Shown: positions 1 through 9,900, numbered from the stretch's first letter. The stretch is DNA of 64,000 nucleotides from Polynucleobacter sp. MWH-Loch1C5 (GCF_018881775.1 NZ_JACVPR010000001.1:1258318-1322317), one strand, 5' to 3'. Program-made: numbers and translations. The notes: generated from the sequence alone by a model not told the origin.

Positions 1-2
1 TC

Positions 3-365
3 GAGGGTGAGTCTGAGATTGTGGCCGGTCATATGATTGAGTATTCAGGTATGGCATTTGCCATGTTCTTCTTGGCTGAGTATGCCAATATGATTTTGAT
101 CGCCACTTTGACTGCCATCATGTTCTTTGGGGGTTGGTCACCGATCGTCGATTTACCTATTCTGCGTGATATCCCAGGATTTTTCTGGTTGGCTGCAAAA
201 ACATTTTTCTTCCTGTCTTGCTTTATTTGGTTGCGTGCGTCTTTCCCACGTTATCGCTATGACCAATTGATGCGCTTAGGTTGGAAGGTATTTATCCCCA
301 TCTCCTTGGTTTGGGTCTTATTGGTTGCTGCTTGGCAGTTATCGCCCTTGAGTATTTGGAAATAG
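3..365 (+). CDS. nuoH: NADH-quinone oxidoreductase subunit H, 3' end (partial)
   Basis: C-terminal part of the membrane subunit at the junction of the hydrophilic and membrane arms of complex I, where quinone is bound. The reading frame is open from base 3 at the left edge, so the start lies outside the window. The segment [16 protein letters not shown] followed by a hydrophobic stretch and the acidic AEYANM motif is a NuoH signature, and at least three transmembrane segments follow. It is the first visible gene of a nuoH-I-J-K-L-M-N series, 15 bases before nuoI. Identity is certain; only completeness is lacking. Confidence 0.97.
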   Translation, partial: EGESEIVAGHMIEYSGMAFAMFFLAEYANMILIATLTAIMFFGGWSPIVDLPILRDIPGFFWLAAKTFFFLSCFIWLRASFPRYRYDQLMRLGWKVFIPISLVWVLLVAAWQLSPLSIWK

Positions 366-380
366 GGCAAAGGCATAGAT

Positions 381-872
381 ATGTTGATGAGAATCCGTGA
401 GTTCTTAAGCAGTCTTCTCTTAAAAGAGTTGCTTCAAGGTTTGGCTTTAACTGGGCGTTATTTATTTAAACCCAAAATTACAGTGCAGTACCCTGAAGAA
501 AAAACACCTATGTCACCGCGCTTCCGCGGTTTACATGCTTTGCGTCGCTACCCCAATGGCGAAGAGCGCTGTATTGCTTGTAAATTGTGTGAGGCTGTCT
601 GTCCTGCGATGGCTATCACGATTGAATCCGATCAACGTGATGACGGCACGCGCCGCACTACGCGCTATGACATTGATTTAACAAAATGTATCTTTTGTGG
701 TTTTTGTGAAGAAGCATGCCCAGTAGATGCGATTGTTGAAACGCATATTCATGAATATCACGGCGAAAAACGTGGCGATTTGTATTTCACTAAAGAAATG
801 CTTTTGGCTGTGGGTGATCGTTACGAAAAAGAAATCGCAGCTAATAAAACAGCGGATGCTAAATACAAATGA
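381..872 (+). CDS. nuoI: NADH-quinone oxidoreductase subunit I, 2x[4Fe-4S] protein
   Basis: Peripheral iron-sulfur subunit of complex I, carrying clusters N6a and N6b that pass electrons towards quinone. Two ferredoxin-type motifs are visible: Cys64, 67, 70 with Cys74, and Cys103, 106, 109 with Cys113, each ending in CP. The length of 163 residues is normal for the family. A second Met two codons in could also be the start. The last bases overlap the nuoJ start (ATGA arrangement), which indicates translational coupling within the operon. Confidence 0.97.
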   Translation: MLMRIREFLSSLLLKELLQGLALTGRYLFKPKITVQYPEEKTPMSPRFRGLHALRRYPNGEERCIACKLCEAVCPAMAITIESDQRDDGTRRTTRYDIDLTKCIFCGFCEEACPVDAIVETHIHEYHGEKRGDLYFTKEMLLAVGDRYEKEIAANKTADAKYK

Positions 873-1489
873 TGCTAGAACCTAAATCTATTCTCTTTTA
901 CGTCTTTGCAGCAATATTGATTATTGCGGCCTTGCGCGTCATCACTGCTAGAAATCCGGTACACGGTGCCTTGTTTTTGGTTCTATCGTTTTTTACAGCA
1001 GCCGCTATTTGGATGCTCTTGGAAGCAGAATTCTTAGCCATTATGTTGGTCTTGGTCTATGTTGGCGCCGTGATGGTTTTATTCCTCTTTGTGGTGATGA
1101 TGTTAGATCTGGATTTAGGACATTTGCGTAAAGATTTCAAGCGCTATATTCCTGTAGCTTCTCTAGTGGGTGCTATTGTGGTTGCAGAAATGGCGATCGT
1201 CCTGATTAGGGGATTCATCGGTACACGTGCACCCGTGCAGAGTTTGCCTCCCGAAGTCGCTGCAAATAACACCAAGGCATTGGGTACTCTGATGTATACC
1301 CAATACTTGTTTGCTTTTGAGGTGGCCGGTTTAGTCTTATTGGTCGCGATTGTGGCTGCCGTGTCTTTAACTTTGCGTCGCCGTAAAGATACAAAAACCC
1401 AAGATATTCCAGATCAAATCCGTACCCGTCGCGAAGACCGTCTACGCCTTGTAAAAGATATGGGTGTTGATGAAGCCCCGAAAAAGTAA
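869..1489 (+). CDS. nuoJ: NADH-quinone oxidoreductase subunit J
   Basis: Hydrophobic membrane-arm subunit of the proton-pumping NADH dehydrogenase. It has about five transmembrane segments and the conserved central helix with [19 protein letters not shown], the pi-bulge helix region of NuoJ/ND6. A charged cytoplasmic tail of about 45 residues rich in Arg, Lys and Asp ends the protein. The start overlaps the nuoI stop by four bases. The 206-residue length and its place between nuoI and nuoK fit the family. Confidence 0.96.
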   Translation: MMLEPKSILFYVFAAILIIAALRVITARNPVHGALFLVLSFFTAAAIWMLLEAEFLAIMLVLVYVGAVMVLFLFVVMMLDLDLGHLRKDFKRYIPVASLVGAIVVAEMAIVLIRGFIGTRAPVQSLPPEVAANNTKALGTLMYTQYLFAFEVAGLVLLVAIVAAVSLTLRRRKDTKTQDIPDQIRTRREDRLRLVKDMGVDEAPKK

Positions 1490-1510
1490 GCCATCGAAAA
1501 GAGATTAATT

Positions 1511-1819
1511 ATGGAAATCACACTCGCCCACTACCTTGTCCTTGCGAGCATTTTGTTTGCCACTGGCGTGGTTGGAATTTTTCTAAATCGTAAGAACTTG
1601 ATTGTTTTGCTGATGTCGATCGAGTTAATGCTCTTGGCTGTGAACCTAAACTTTGTCGCTTTCTCTCATTACTTGGGAGATCTTGAAGGCCAAGTATTCG
1701 TATTTTTTATTTTGACTGTTGCTGCGGCTGAGGCAGCGATTGGTTTGGCAATTTTGGTGACCTTATTCCGTAAGCTTGATTCAATTCAAGCTGAAGACTT
1801 AGGCGAGTTAAAAGGTTAA
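1511..1819 (+). CDS. nuoK: NADH-quinone oxidoreductase subunit K
   Basis: Small three-helix membrane-arm subunit (102 residues, typical length). Conserved Glu residues lie inside the helices: one in the helix [15 protein letters not shown] and one in the last helix after the [11 protein letters not shown] motif. These buried carboxylates form part of the proton path in NuoK/ND4L. It sits 21 bases after nuoJ, with a GAGATTAATT stretch rather than a strong ribosome site before the ATG. Confidence 0.97.
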   Translation: MEITLAHYLVLASILFATGVVGIFLNRKNLIVLLMSIELMLLAVNLNFVAFSHYLGDLEGQVFVFFILTVAAAEAAIGLAILVTLFRKLDSIQAEDLGELKG

Positions 1820-1848
1820 CCACTGGATAAGAGATTTAAGAGAACAAT

Positions 1849-3888
1849 ATGACACCTACCTTGAACCCTCATATCCTACTAGCGATTCCTCTGGCGCCGC
1901 TCGTGGGTGCTGCGATCGCTGGTCTTTTTGGCACTAAATTCTTTGGTAATCTTTTGCCAAGAGCCATGGCGCATATCGTCACCATCCTTGGTGTGGCAAT
2001 TGCTTGCGTACTGTCTTTCATGGTTTTGAAGGATGTCATGGCAGGGGCGCGTTTTAATGAAACGATTTATACCTGGATGCAGTTAGGTGAGTTAAGTCTA
2101 GATGTCGGTTTCTTGATTGACCCATTAACAGCCATGATGATGGTGGTGGTTACCTTTGTTTCTCTAATGGTCCATATCTACACCATTGGTTATATGTCAG
2201 AAGACGAGGGTTATGCGCGCTTCTTCTCTTATATTTCTTTATTCACTTTTGCCATGCTCATGCTCGTCATGAGCAATAACTTCCTCCAACTTTTCTTTGG
2301 TTGGGAGGCGGTTGGTTTGGTGTCTTATTTATTGATTGGATTTTGGTACAAGCGACCCACTGCGATTTTTGCCAATATGAAAGCCTTCTTGGTCAACCGT
2401 GTGGGTGACTTCGGTTTTATTTTGGGGATTGGTTTGTTATTAGCTTATAGCGGCAGCATGAGCTATGACGGTGTGTTTGCGCAAAAAGATGTCTTGGCAC
2501 AACAAACACTGCCAGGTACGGATTGGAACCTGCTTACGGTGGCCTGTATTTGTTTATTTATCGGTGCGATGGGTAAATCAGCGCAATTCCCATTACACGT
2601 GTGGCTGCCTGATTCCATGGAAGGCCCGACGCCAATTTCTGCATTGATTCACGCAGCCACCATGGTGACAGCCGGTATCTTTATGGTCAGTCGTATGTCT
2701 CCTTTATTTGAGCTGACTGATACGGCTTTATCTTTTGTTTTGATCATTGGTTCTATTACGGCACTCTTCATGGGCTTTTTGGGGATTGTGCAAAACGACA
2801 TCAAACGTGTGGTGGCCTATTCAACGCTCTCACAGTTAGGTTATATGACTGTGGCATTGGGCGTTTCTGCATACCCGATTGCTGTCTTTCACTTGATGAC
2901 CCATGCTTTCTTTAAGGCACTTTTATTCTTAGGTGCTGGTAGTGTCATTATGGGTATGCATCACGATCAAGATATGCGCAATATGGGCGGTCTTTGGAAG
3001 TACATGCCGATCACCTGGTTCACTTCTTTGATTGGTTCCTTGGCATTGATTGGTACACCGTTTTTCTCGGGTTTTTACTCGAAGGATTCGATCATTGAGG
3101 CAGTCGCCAAGAGTCAAATTGCCGGTTCTGATTTTGCTTTCTTTGCAGTCATGGCGGGTGTTTTCATTACAGCCTTCTATTCGTTCCGGATGTATTTCCT
3201 CGTATTCCATGGTAAAGAGCGTTTTGGTCAGGCGCATGATGATCATCATGACGCTCATCATGACGATCACCATCATGGTCTGGCCCCAGGACAGAAACCT
3301 CATGAATCACCTTGGGTTGTGACCTTGCCACTCGTACTCTTGGCTATTCCTTCTGTGGCGATTGGTTATTTTGCTATCGGCCCCATGTTATTTGGTGAAT
3401 TCTTTGGTCAAGCCATTTTCATTGATGCCCAAAAACATTCAGCATTAGCGCAGTTAGCGGCTGACTTCCATGGCCCAGTAGCGATGGCTGCTCATGCGCT
3501 TCATACCCCTGTTTTATATCTAGCTCTTGGTGGTGTGGTCACGGCTGCCGTGTTATATCTGTGGTTGCCGCAGATCCCAGCTTTCTTTGCGCGTGTCTTA
3601 GCTCCGCTCAAAAAGATTTTAGATAACAAATACTATATGGATGATTTGAACCAGGCATTATTTGCCAAAGGTTCGATTGTCTTGGGTCGTGGTTTGTGGA
3701 GGGGAGCTGATCAAGGTCTGATTGACGGTTTGATTGTGAACGGTAGTGCCAAATTGGTGGGCTGGTTCTCAGGCAGCGTGCGTCGCGTTCAATCTGGATT
3801 TTTGTATCACTATGCTTTTGCCATGATTCTTGGCTTGATCGGTTTGATCAGCTGGATTCTATATACCCATTTAAAAACTATTCAATAA
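1849..3888 (+). CDS. nuoL: NADH-quinone oxidoreductase subunit L (antiporter-like, His-rich loop)
   Basis: Distal antiporter-like proton-pumping subunit of complex I with the long lateral helix at its C-terminus. The core (about residues 90-430) has the Mrp-type antiporter pattern, with the conserved WEAVGLVSYLLIGFW segment and a lysine-containing GKSAQFPLHVWLPDSMEGPTP segment. An unusual loop near residues 462-485 (bases 3232-3303) is extremely rich in His and Asp. The length of 679 residues fits bacterial NuoL. It lies in the nuo operon between nuoK and nuoM. Confidence 0.97.
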   Translation: MTPTLNPHILLAIPLAPLVGAAIAGLFGTKFFGNLLPRAMAHIVTILGVAIACVLSFMVLKDVMAGARFNETIYTWMQLGELSLDVGFLIDPLTAMMMVVVTFVSLMVHIYTIGYMSEDEGYARFFSYISLFTFAMLMLVMSNNFLQLFFGWEAVGLVSYLLIGFWYKRPTAIFANMKAFLVNRVGDFGFILGIGLLLAYSGSMSYDGVFAQKDVLAQQTLPGTDWNLLTVACICLFIGAMGKSAQFPLHVWLPDSMEGPTPISALIHAATMVTAGIFMVSRMSPLFELTDTALSFVLIIGSITALFMGFLGIVQNDIKRVVAYSTLSQLGYMTVALGVSAYPIAVFHLMTHAFFKALLFLGAGSVIMGMHHDQDMRNMGGLWKYMPITWFTSLIGSLALIGTPFFSGFYSKDSIIEAVAKSQIAGSDFAFFAVMAGVFITAFYSFRMYFLVFHGKERFGQAHDDHHDAHHDDHHHGLAPGQKPHESPWVVTLPLVLLAIPSVAIGYFAIGPMLFGEFFGQAIFIDAQKHSALAQLAADFHGPVAMAAHALHTPVLYLALGGVVTAAVLYLWLPQIPAFFARVLAPLKKILDNKYYMDDLNQALFAKGSIVLGRGLWRGADQGLIDGLIVNGSAKLVGWFSGSVRRVQSGFLYHYAFAMILGLIGLISWILYTHLKTIQ

Positions 3889-3904
3889 GCACAGAGCCTT
3901 TGTC

Positions 3905-5371
3905 ATGATTCTTTCTTACGCAATTTGGTTACCCATTATTTTTGGACTGGTGATTTTGTTCACCGGTTCAGATAACAGCAAGGCTTATGTGCGCGTGATG
4001 GCATTGATTGCCGCTTTGATTAGTTTTGCCGCCACCTTACCTTTAGTCACTGGTTTTGATACGACCACAGCGGCCATGCAGTTTGTCGAGCAATACGCGT
4101 GGGTACCTCGTTATGACATTCAGTATTTCTTGGGTGTAGATGGTATCTCGATGTGGTTTGTTGTGCTCACTGCTTTTATTACAGTGATCGTCGTGATTGC
4201 AGCATGGGAAGTGATTGAGACCAATGTGGCTCAATACATGGCCGCCTTTTTGATTCTTTCAGGCTTAATGATTGGGGTCTTTGCGGCCTTGGATGGTCTG
4301 CTCTTTTACGTATTCTTTGAGGCCACATTGATCCCGATGTACATCATTATTGGTGTATGGGGTGGACCGAATCGTGTTTATGCAGCATTTAAGTTTTTCT
4401 TGTATACCTTATTAGGTTCTTTGTTGACATTGGTGGCGATTCTTTATCTCTACAGTGCCACGGATACTTTCAATATCCTAGCTTGGCATAAAGCACCGCT
4501 AGATATAACAGAACAGATTTTGATTTTCCTGGCTTTCTTCATGGCCTTTGCTGTGAAGGTGCCGATGTGGCCAGTCCACACTTGGTTGCCAGATGCACAC
4601 GTCGAAGCTCCTACGGGAGGTTCTGTAGTCTTGGCGGCCATCATGTTGAAGTTGGGTGCTTACGGTTTCTTGCGTTTTTCTTTGCCCATTGCACCGGATG
4701 CCAGTCAATATCTCGCCCCCGTCATCATCACCTTATCTTTGGTAGCGGTCATCTATATTGGTTTAGTTGCCTTGGTTCAGGCGGACATGAAAAAACTCGT
4801 CGCTTATTCATCGATTGCGCATATGGGTTTTGTCACTTTAGGCTTTTTCATCTTCAGTCCTTTGGGTATTGAAGGGGCGATTGTGCAAATGATTTCGCAT
4901 GGCTTTGTCTCGGGCGCGATGTTCTTGTCGATTGGTGTGTTGTATGACCGTATGCATAGCCGTCAAATCGCTGACTACGGTGGTGTGGTGAACACCATGC
5001 CTAAGTTCACAGCTTTTGCCGTTTTGTTTGCGATGGCGAACTGTGGTTTGCCAGCCACTTCGGGGTTTGTCGGTGAGTTCATGGTGATTTTGGCTGCGAT
5101 TGATTATGACTTCGTCATTGGCATCTTGGCGGCTACCGCTTTGATCCTGGGAGCCGCTTATTCTTTATGGATGACTAAGCGCGTCTTTTTTGGTGAAGTG
5201 GGTAATGAGCAGGTGGCAGCCCTGACGGATCTAAATCGCCGTGAATTTTTCATGATGGGAATCTTGGCAATATTCACGATTGGTCTAGGGGTGTATCCAA
5301 AGCCTTTGACAGATGTGATGCATGTATCTGTGATTGAGTTACTCAAGCACGTGGCTATTAGCAAACTTTAA
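3905..5371 (+). CDS. nuoM: NADH-quinone oxidoreductase subunit M
   Basis: Second of three antiporter-like membrane subunits of complex I, with about 14 transmembrane segments. Conserved features seen are the helix with FFEATLIPMYIIIGVWGG, the lysine-containing AFAVKVPMWPVHTWLPDAH motif and the HMGF/MISHGF histidine segments. The length of 488 residues is standard. The start ATG follows nuoL by 16 bases. No deviation from the family was noticed. Confidence 0.97.
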   Translation: MILSYAIWLPIIFGLVILFTGSDNSKAYVRVMALIAALISFAATLPLVTGFDTTTAAMQFVEQYAWVPRYDIQYFLGVDGISMWFVVLTAFITVIVVIAAWEVIETNVAQYMAAFLILSGLMIGVFAALDGLLFYVFFEATLIPMYIIIGVWGGPNRVYAAFKFFLYTLLGSLLTLVAILYLYSATDTFNILAWHKAPLDITEQILIFLAFFMAFAVKVPMWPVHTWLPDAHVEAPTGGSVVLAAIMLKLGAYGFLRFSLPIAPDASQYLAPVIITLSLVAVIYIGLVALVQADMKKLVAYSSIAHMGFVTLGFFIFSPLGIEGAIVQMISHGFVSGAMFLSIGVLYDRMHSRQIADYGGVVNTMPKFTAFAVLFAMANCGLPATSGFVGEFMVILAAIDYDFVIGILAATALILGAAYSLWMTKRVFFGEVGNEQVAALTDLNRREFFMMGILAIFTIGLGVYPKPLTDVMHVSVIELLKHVAISKL

Positions 5372-5413
5372 GAGAAAACGCTGAGCACTGCGTAATAGAT
5401 AAGGAATAAAAAA

Positions 5414-6895
5414 ATGCAAATGACAGACTTGATCGCTATGTTGCCCGAGTTGGTGATGCTTGTGATCACCTGCTTGATGCTGCTGACTGTTTTCATTAAA
5501 GAGCAAAAAGTCAATGATGAAGATGTTTTTGAGACTCCTCGTGCGAGTCAATTGACCTATCAACTGACATTAGTCACCTTATTGGGCTTAAGTTTTGCTT
5601 TTGGTTTGCAGGCAGTCGACCAGCCAGTACATGCCTTTAATAATATGTTCTTGGTTGATGCGCTATCTAGCTTATTAAAGTCTGTCGCTTGTTTAGCATT
5701 ACTGATTAGCTTGATTTATTCAAAGCAATACTTAGTCGATCGTGGCTTGTTTAGAGTTGATTTCTTTGCTCTCACGATGCTGTCTTTGTTGGGCCAGTGT
5801 ATTTTGATTTCAGGCTCTAACTTAATGAGTCTGTATCTTGGCTTAGAGTTAATGGCTTTGCCTGTCTATGCGCTCGTTGCTATGCAAAGAGATTCGCGCT
5901 GGAGTATTGAGGCGGCGATGAAGTATTTTGTACTCGGTGCTATGGCTTCTGGTTTCTTGCTCTACGGTATGTCGATGCTCTATGGTGCGACAGGTAGCCT
6001 AGACCTCAATGAAATTTATAGAGCAGTCGGTAGCGGTGGTATCAACCGTTTGGTCTTGGCGTTTGCAGTTGTATTCATTGTCTCTGGTTTGGCATTCAAG
6101 CTGGGTACGGTGCCGTATCACATGTGGGTACCTGATGTATATCAGGGTGCTCCTACCGCGGTTACGCTCTTAATTGCTGGTGCACCTAAATTGGCGGCAT
6201 TTGCTTTGGTCTTCCGTCTCTTGGTGGGTGGTTTATTGCCTCTGACTGCTGATTGGCAGCCGATGATTATGATCTTGGCCGTTTTATCATTGATCGTCGG
6301 TAACCTGACTGCGATTGCGCAAAGCAATCTGAAACGTATGTTGGCGTACTCGACTATTTCGCATATGGGTTTCATGATTTTAGGTATGTTGTCCATCTTT
6401 GATCAGCATGCCTATACTGCGGCATTGTTTTACGCAGTGACTTATGTGCTCACTACTTTGGGTTCATTTGGCCTCTTGATGCTCTTATCGCGTCAGGGCT
6501 ATGAGTGTGAAACACTCGATGACTTAAAAGGCTTGAATAAGAGAAATCCATGGATGGCCTTTATTGGTTTGATATTAATGTTCTCTCTAGCAGGTATTCC
6601 GCCAACCGTTGGCTTTGCTGCTAAGTTATCGATCTTGGAAACGATTGTTGATGCGGGTTATCTCTACCTGGCTATCATTGCAGTGCTCACCTCTTTGATC
6701 GGTGCTTTTTATTACCTCAGAGTCGTCAAAGTCATGTACTTTGATGAGCCTATTCAGACTGAAGCGATTGCCGCTCAGGGTATAGCTAAAGCGATTTTTA
6801 CTGTGAATGGCTTATTTGTTTTGTTGGCCGGTATTTTCCCTGCCACTTTAATGGCTTTGTGTTTGAGTGCGATGAGTAAAACTCTGTTAAGCTAA
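5414..6895 (+). CDS. nuoN: NADH-quinone oxidoreductase subunit N
   Basis: Third antiporter-like subunit of complex I (493 residues, about 14 transmembrane helices). Diagnostic segments are [16 protein letters not shown], the proton-channel lysine in [21 protein letters not shown], and [13 protein letters not shown]. The start at 5414 is preceded by a purine-rich AAGGAA at about nine bases. It is the last nuo gene and is followed after four bases by the DUF2818 gene, so transcription probably continues. Confidence 0.97.
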   Translation: MQMTDLIAMLPELVMLVITCLMLLTVFIKEQKVNDEDVFETPRASQLTYQLTLVTLLGLSFAFGLQAVDQPVHAFNNMFLVDALSSLLKSVACLALLISLIYSKQYLVDRGLFRVDFFALTMLSLLGQCILISGSNLMSLYLGLELMALPVYALVAMQRDSRWSIEAAMKYFVLGAMASGFLLYGMSMLYGATGSLDLNEIYRAVGSGGINRLVLAFAVVFIVSGLAFKLGTVPYHMWVPDVYQGAPTAVTLLIAGAPKLAAFALVFRLLVGGLLPLTADWQPMIMILAVLSLIVGNLTAIAQSNLKRMLAYSTISHMGFMILGMLSIFDQHAYTAALFYAVTYVLTTLGSFGLLMLLSRQGYECETLDDLKGLNKRNPWMAFIGLILMFSLAGIPPTVGFAAKLSILETIVDAGYLYLAIIAVLTSLIGAFYYLRVVKVMYFDEPIQTEAIAAQGIAKAIFTVNGLFVLLAGIFPATLMALCLSAMSKTLLS

Positions 6896-6899
6896 TTCT

Positions 6900-7211
6900 A
6901 TGCAGCCAGTCACACTAAGCATTGAGTCTTGGATATTTATATTGGTCGCCCTCGTGGCGGCCAATTTACCTTTCTTGTCCCAAAAATTTTTATTTATCGT
7001 CAGACTCAATAAAAAGCATATCGGCTGGTGTTTGTTAGAAATGTTAGTTTGGTATGCTGTGGTTGGGTTCATCGCTTATGCATTAGAGGCCTCGATTGGC
7101 AATGTTTTTGCTAAACGTTGGGAGTTTTTTGCAATCACGATCAGTCTTTTCTTAGTGGCCGCCTTTCCTGGTTTTACTTGGCGCTTCTTGCTTAAACATC
7201 GCGCCGAATAG
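6900..7211 (+). CDS. DUF2818 family small membrane protein
   Basis: A 103-residue integral membrane protein of unknown function with about three hydrophobic helices and a basic loop (NKKHIGW) after the first. The family is found directly downstream of nuoN in Burkholderiales, and the same position is seen here, four bases after the nuoN stop. This constant linkage suggests a role connected to complex I assembly or stability, but nothing in the sequence shows a catalytic site. The stop codon overlaps the next gene's GTG start by one base. Confidence 0.85.
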   Translation: MQPVTLSIESWIFILVALVAANLPFLSQKFLFIVRLNKKHIGWCLLEMLVWYAVVGFIAYALEASIGNVFAKRWEFFAITISLFLVAAFPGFTWRFLLKHRAE

Positions 7212-7795
7212 TGAAGCCCCCACAACTGCAAGACCTGCCTGAAAGTGATGCGCATTTGCGCGAGACCTGTACCTCATCTGCTGAGGTTTATCAGGGTCAG
7301 TTTTTAAAAGTCAAAAAAGATATCGTGCGTTTGCCCGATGGCCAAGAACACTTTCGTGAGTACTTTGTTCATCCTGGTGCAGTCGCCATCGTGCCGATTT
7401 TGCCGGATGGTCGTATCTTGTTAGAAAGACAGTTTCGCTATCCAGTCGATGCTGCCATGATTGAGATCCCCGCAGGCAAGCTAGATCCCAATGAAGATCC
7501 TTTGGTGTGTGCCCAGCGTGAACTCAAAGAAGAGACTGGCTATACCGCGACAGAATGGTCCTACCTGGGTAGGATTCATCCTGTGATTTCTTATTCGACA
7601 GAAATCATCGAAATTTACATGGCAAAAAATTTAGTGCAGGGGACAGCAAAATTGGATGCTGGGGAGTTCCTTGATGTGTTTGCCGCCACCCTCAGTGAGA
7701 TGCATGAATGGATCGCCACCGGGCAAATTACCGATGTCAAAACCATTATCGCGGTCTATCATCTCAGTCGTTTGCCGCAGTTTCGGGACATGTAA
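7211..7795 (+). CDS. Nudix hydrolase, ADP-ribose pyrophosphatase type
   Basis: Cytoplasmic nucleotide-diphosphate-sugar hydrolase. The Nudix box (G-x5-E-x7-RE-x2-EE-x-G) is complete at residues 89-111, with Gly89, Glu95, Arg103-Glu104 and Glu107-Glu108. An upstream segment IPILPDGRILLERQFRYPVD-like strand pattern and the following EIPAGK are typical of ADP-ribose pyrophosphatases (NudF-like). The GTG start overlaps the stop of the preceding gene, so it is translated with the end of the nuo operon. Exact substrate (ADP-ribose or another ADP-sugar) cannot be told from sequence alone. Confidence 0.9.
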   Translation: MKPPQLQDLPESDAHLRETCTSSAEVYQGQFLKVKKDIVRLPDGQEHFREYFVHPGAVAIVPILPDGRILLERQFRYPVDAAMIEIPAGKLDPNEDPLVCAQRELKEETGYTATEWSYLGRIHPVISYSTEIIEIYMAKNLVQGTAKLDAGEFLDVFAATLSEMHEWIATGQITDVKTIIAVYHLSRLPQFRDM

Positions 7796-7892
7796 GATAG
7801 TCTTGGTTTCAACAAGACGGAAGAGGCAAAAAATAGCCTTAGTTTTTGAAGATTACTTGCCTTAATTGTGCGCTGCAAAATAAAATAGCGTT

Positions 7893-8858
7893 ATGGCCAA
7901 TTTCATCGATCCTGCAATCCTATTTTTCGTTTTCGGCTTTTTTGCTGGCTTTGTTAAATCGAATCTAGAGATTCCTCCGCAAATCTCCCGTTTCTTATCT
8001 CTCTATCTTTTGATGGCTTTGGGGTTAAAGGGTGGTTTTGCTCTCGCACAATCAGGTTTCACAGCGCATGTGGCGCTGAGCTTGGGTATTGCAGTATTTA
8101 TGGCCATCTTGGTGCCGTTGGTCGCTTATTCATTACTGAGTCGAGTCATCAGCCGTTTTGACGCGGCTGCTTTAGCCGCCACTTATGGCTCAGTGAGTGC
8201 GGTCACTTTCATTACTGCCACCCAACACTTAGATCAGTCGGGTATTGCCTATGGGGGCCATATGGCCGCGGCGATGGCTTTGATGGAATCCCCAGCGATC
8301 ATCATTGCGATCCTTTTTGCGAATCGCGTACGTCAGTCTCAGGCCAATGGTCAACAAGTAGAAAATGTGAGCATCGGTAAATTACTTCACGAGTCATTTA
8401 CCGATGGAGCACAGCTCTTGCTCTTGGGGGCGATGGTGGTCGGTTTGGCTACAGGGGATGGTGGTCAAAAAGTCATGGGCCCGTTTTCTGTTGATTTATT
8501 TAAAGGGATGTTGGCCTTCTTCCTCTTAGATATGGGTTTGACAGCGGCACGCAACTTTAAGAGTGTGCTCAGCCAATCATTCTTTGTGGCACTTTATGGG
8601 GTCGTCGCTCCGATCACCCATGCGATGGTGGCACTCGGGCTTTGTTATATCTTTGGCCTGCCTCTCGGTGAGACAGTCTTGCTGATGGTTTTGGCAGCCA
8701 GTGCCTCTTACATTGCCGTGCCTGCAGTGCTTCGAGAGTCCATGCCGGAGGCCAACCCAGGTCTTTACTTTGGCATGTCTTTAGGGCTCACATTTCCCCT
8801 CAACATCATTGTGGGTATACCGCTCTACACTTGGATTGCGGAACAAGTGATACGCTAG
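7893..8858 (+). CDS. sbtA: SbtA-type sodium-dependent bicarbonate permease family
   Basis: Membrane protein of 321 residues with about ten transmembrane segments, of the DUF897/SbtA family of sodium-dependent bicarbonate transporters. Family hallmarks are FGFFAGFVKSNLEIP near the N-terminus, the G-S-V-S-A-V-T-F helix (about residue 108) and the second-half repeat GASAS/YIAVPAVLRESMPEANP. It is shorter than cyanobacterial SbtA (about 370 residues), mainly through a shorter central loop. No adjacent sbtB regulator gene was found. Bicarbonate transport is known for cyanobacterial members; for this heterotroph-like context the substrate is inferred. Confidence 0.85.
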   Translation: MANFIDPAILFFVFGFFAGFVKSNLEIPPQISRFLSLYLLMALGLKGGFALAQSGFTAHVALSLGIAVFMAILVPLVAYSLLSRVISRFDAAALAATYGSVSAVTFITATQHLDQSGIAYGGHMAAAMALMESPAIIIAILFANRVRQSQANGQQVENVSIGKLLHESFTDGAQLLLLGAMVVGLATGDGGQKVMGPFSVDLFKGMLAFFLLDMGLTAARNFKSVLSQSFFVALYGVVAPITHAMVALGLCYIFGLPLGETVLLMVLAASASYIAVPAVLRESMPEANPGLYFGMSLGLTFPLNIIVGIPLYTWIAEQVIR

Positions 8859-8898
8859 GCTTTGTTAAGGGAATACCCCTAGCCTCAAGTTGTATCAC
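8847..8898 (+). terminator. Nested inverted repeat at the end of sbtA
   Basis: Three nested pairs of arms begin just before the sbtA stop codon: GTGATAC (8847-8853) with GTATCAC (8892-8898), AGGCT (8857-8861) with AGCCT (8881-8885), and AGGG (8868-8871) with CCCT (8877-8880). Together they could form one long interrupted hairpin. There is no clear T-run afterwards, so it may be a transcript-stabilising end or a Rho-dependent stop rather than a classical intrinsic terminator. Confidence 0.45.
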
Positions 8899-8964
8899 TT
8901 AGTGTCCAATACAGGCTGTTTTGAGAGATCTTCTCTAAAAAAGCCCCCATAGTCGAGTTCAATA

Positions 8965-9897
8965 GTGAAAAAATGCCAACAATGTGGAACTGAGGTTCTT
9001 CATCAAGAACAACATCAAGACGCCAAATCAAAAGCGTCTTTAGAAATCCTACATTGCCATCATTGTGGTTTGATTCAGCAGGCCCATATTCCAACGGAAG
9101 ACGAGTTAAAGATCTATTACTCGCATCACTATCGTACTGACTACAAGAGTGTTTATCAGCCCAAAATCAAATATGTTAGACGCGCTGGTTTGGCGGCGCT
9201 CGATCGGGTTCATTTTTTAGAAAAGCATTTAGGCAAGATCCATGGTCAGCAGTTGATTGATATCGGTGCTGGTGGTGGTGAGTTTGTTTATATGGCTCAT
9301 AGCCATGGCTTTGCCGCGCGTGGCATTGAGCCTAATCAAGGGTATTCTGAGTTTGCACGCCAGGTCTACGACATGCGGATTGACACTGCGACGATTGATG
9401 CTTTGGAGGCTCAATCAGCGGACGTGATCACGATGTTTCATGTGCTTGAGCATATGCCTAAACCCGATGCGGTGATGCGTAAAGTATTTGAGTCACTCAA
9501 GCCAGGCGGGTATTTTTTTGTCGAAGTGCCCAACATCTTGCAGCAAGATGCATCACCACACAACATTTACTTTAAAGCACATTTGTACTATTTTAGTGAA
9601 TATAGTTTGCGGGCCATTGCTGAACCTTATTTTGAAGTGCAAGCGCTTGAGTCCCACGGTAATTTAAAAATGCTTTTTAAAAAGCGTGAGATTGTGAAAA
9701 ACTTCGCAGCACCCAGCCCAGCGACGATTGAGTTACAGAAAAAAGCGCTGTCTCAAAAGGGGTGGTTGAGTTACTTAACAGTGGGTGGAGGTTGGAAGAA
9801 ACCTCTACGTCGCGTGTCTCAATATCGTGCAGAGGCACAGATCAAAGACATGAGCCCTAAAGTTTTGTTAGACCAATTGCGCTGCGCTAAACCCTAA
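8965..9897 (+). CDS. Zinc-ribbon class I SAM-dependent methyltransferase
   Basis: Predicted soluble methyltransferase of 310 residues. The N-terminus has a four-cysteine zinc ribbon (Cys4, Cys7, Cys31, Cys34). It is followed by a Rossmann-type SAM domain with motif I LIDIGAGGGEF near residue 92, the acidic end of strand 2 in GIEPN, and FHVLEHMPKP (motif of the Methyltransf_23 group). The GTG start is the only start in frame after an upstream TAG at 8950. This architecture resembles sugar or small-molecule methyltransferases, but the substrate is unknown. It converges on the PII-like gene with only three bases between the stops. Confidence 0.8.
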   Translation: MKKCQQCGTEVLHQEQHQDAKSKASLEILHCHHCGLIQQAHIPTEDELKIYYSHHYRTDYKSVYQPKIKYVRRAGLAALDRVHFLEKHLGKIHGQQLIDIGAGGGEFVYMAHSHGFAARGIEPNQGYSEFARQVYDMRIDTATIDALEAQSADVITMFHVLEHMPKPDAVMRKVFESLKPGGYFFVEVPNILQQDASPHNIYFKAHLYYFSEYSLRAIAEPYFEVQALESHGNLKMLFKKREIVKNFAAPSPATIELQKKALSQKGWLSYLTVGGGWKKPLRRVSQYRAEAQIKDMSPKVLLDQLRCAKP

Positions 9898-9900
9898 TTA

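Noticed and set aside
2929-3303. Minus-strand open frame opposite nuoL coding a Met/Ile/Val-rich protein
   Set aside because: It is the shadow of the His/Asp-rich part of nuoL; it has no ribosome site and no plausible domain.
9898-9900. A terminator between the convergent methyltransferase and PII-like genes
   Set aside because: Only three bases separate the stops and no hairpin with a T-run was found on either strand.
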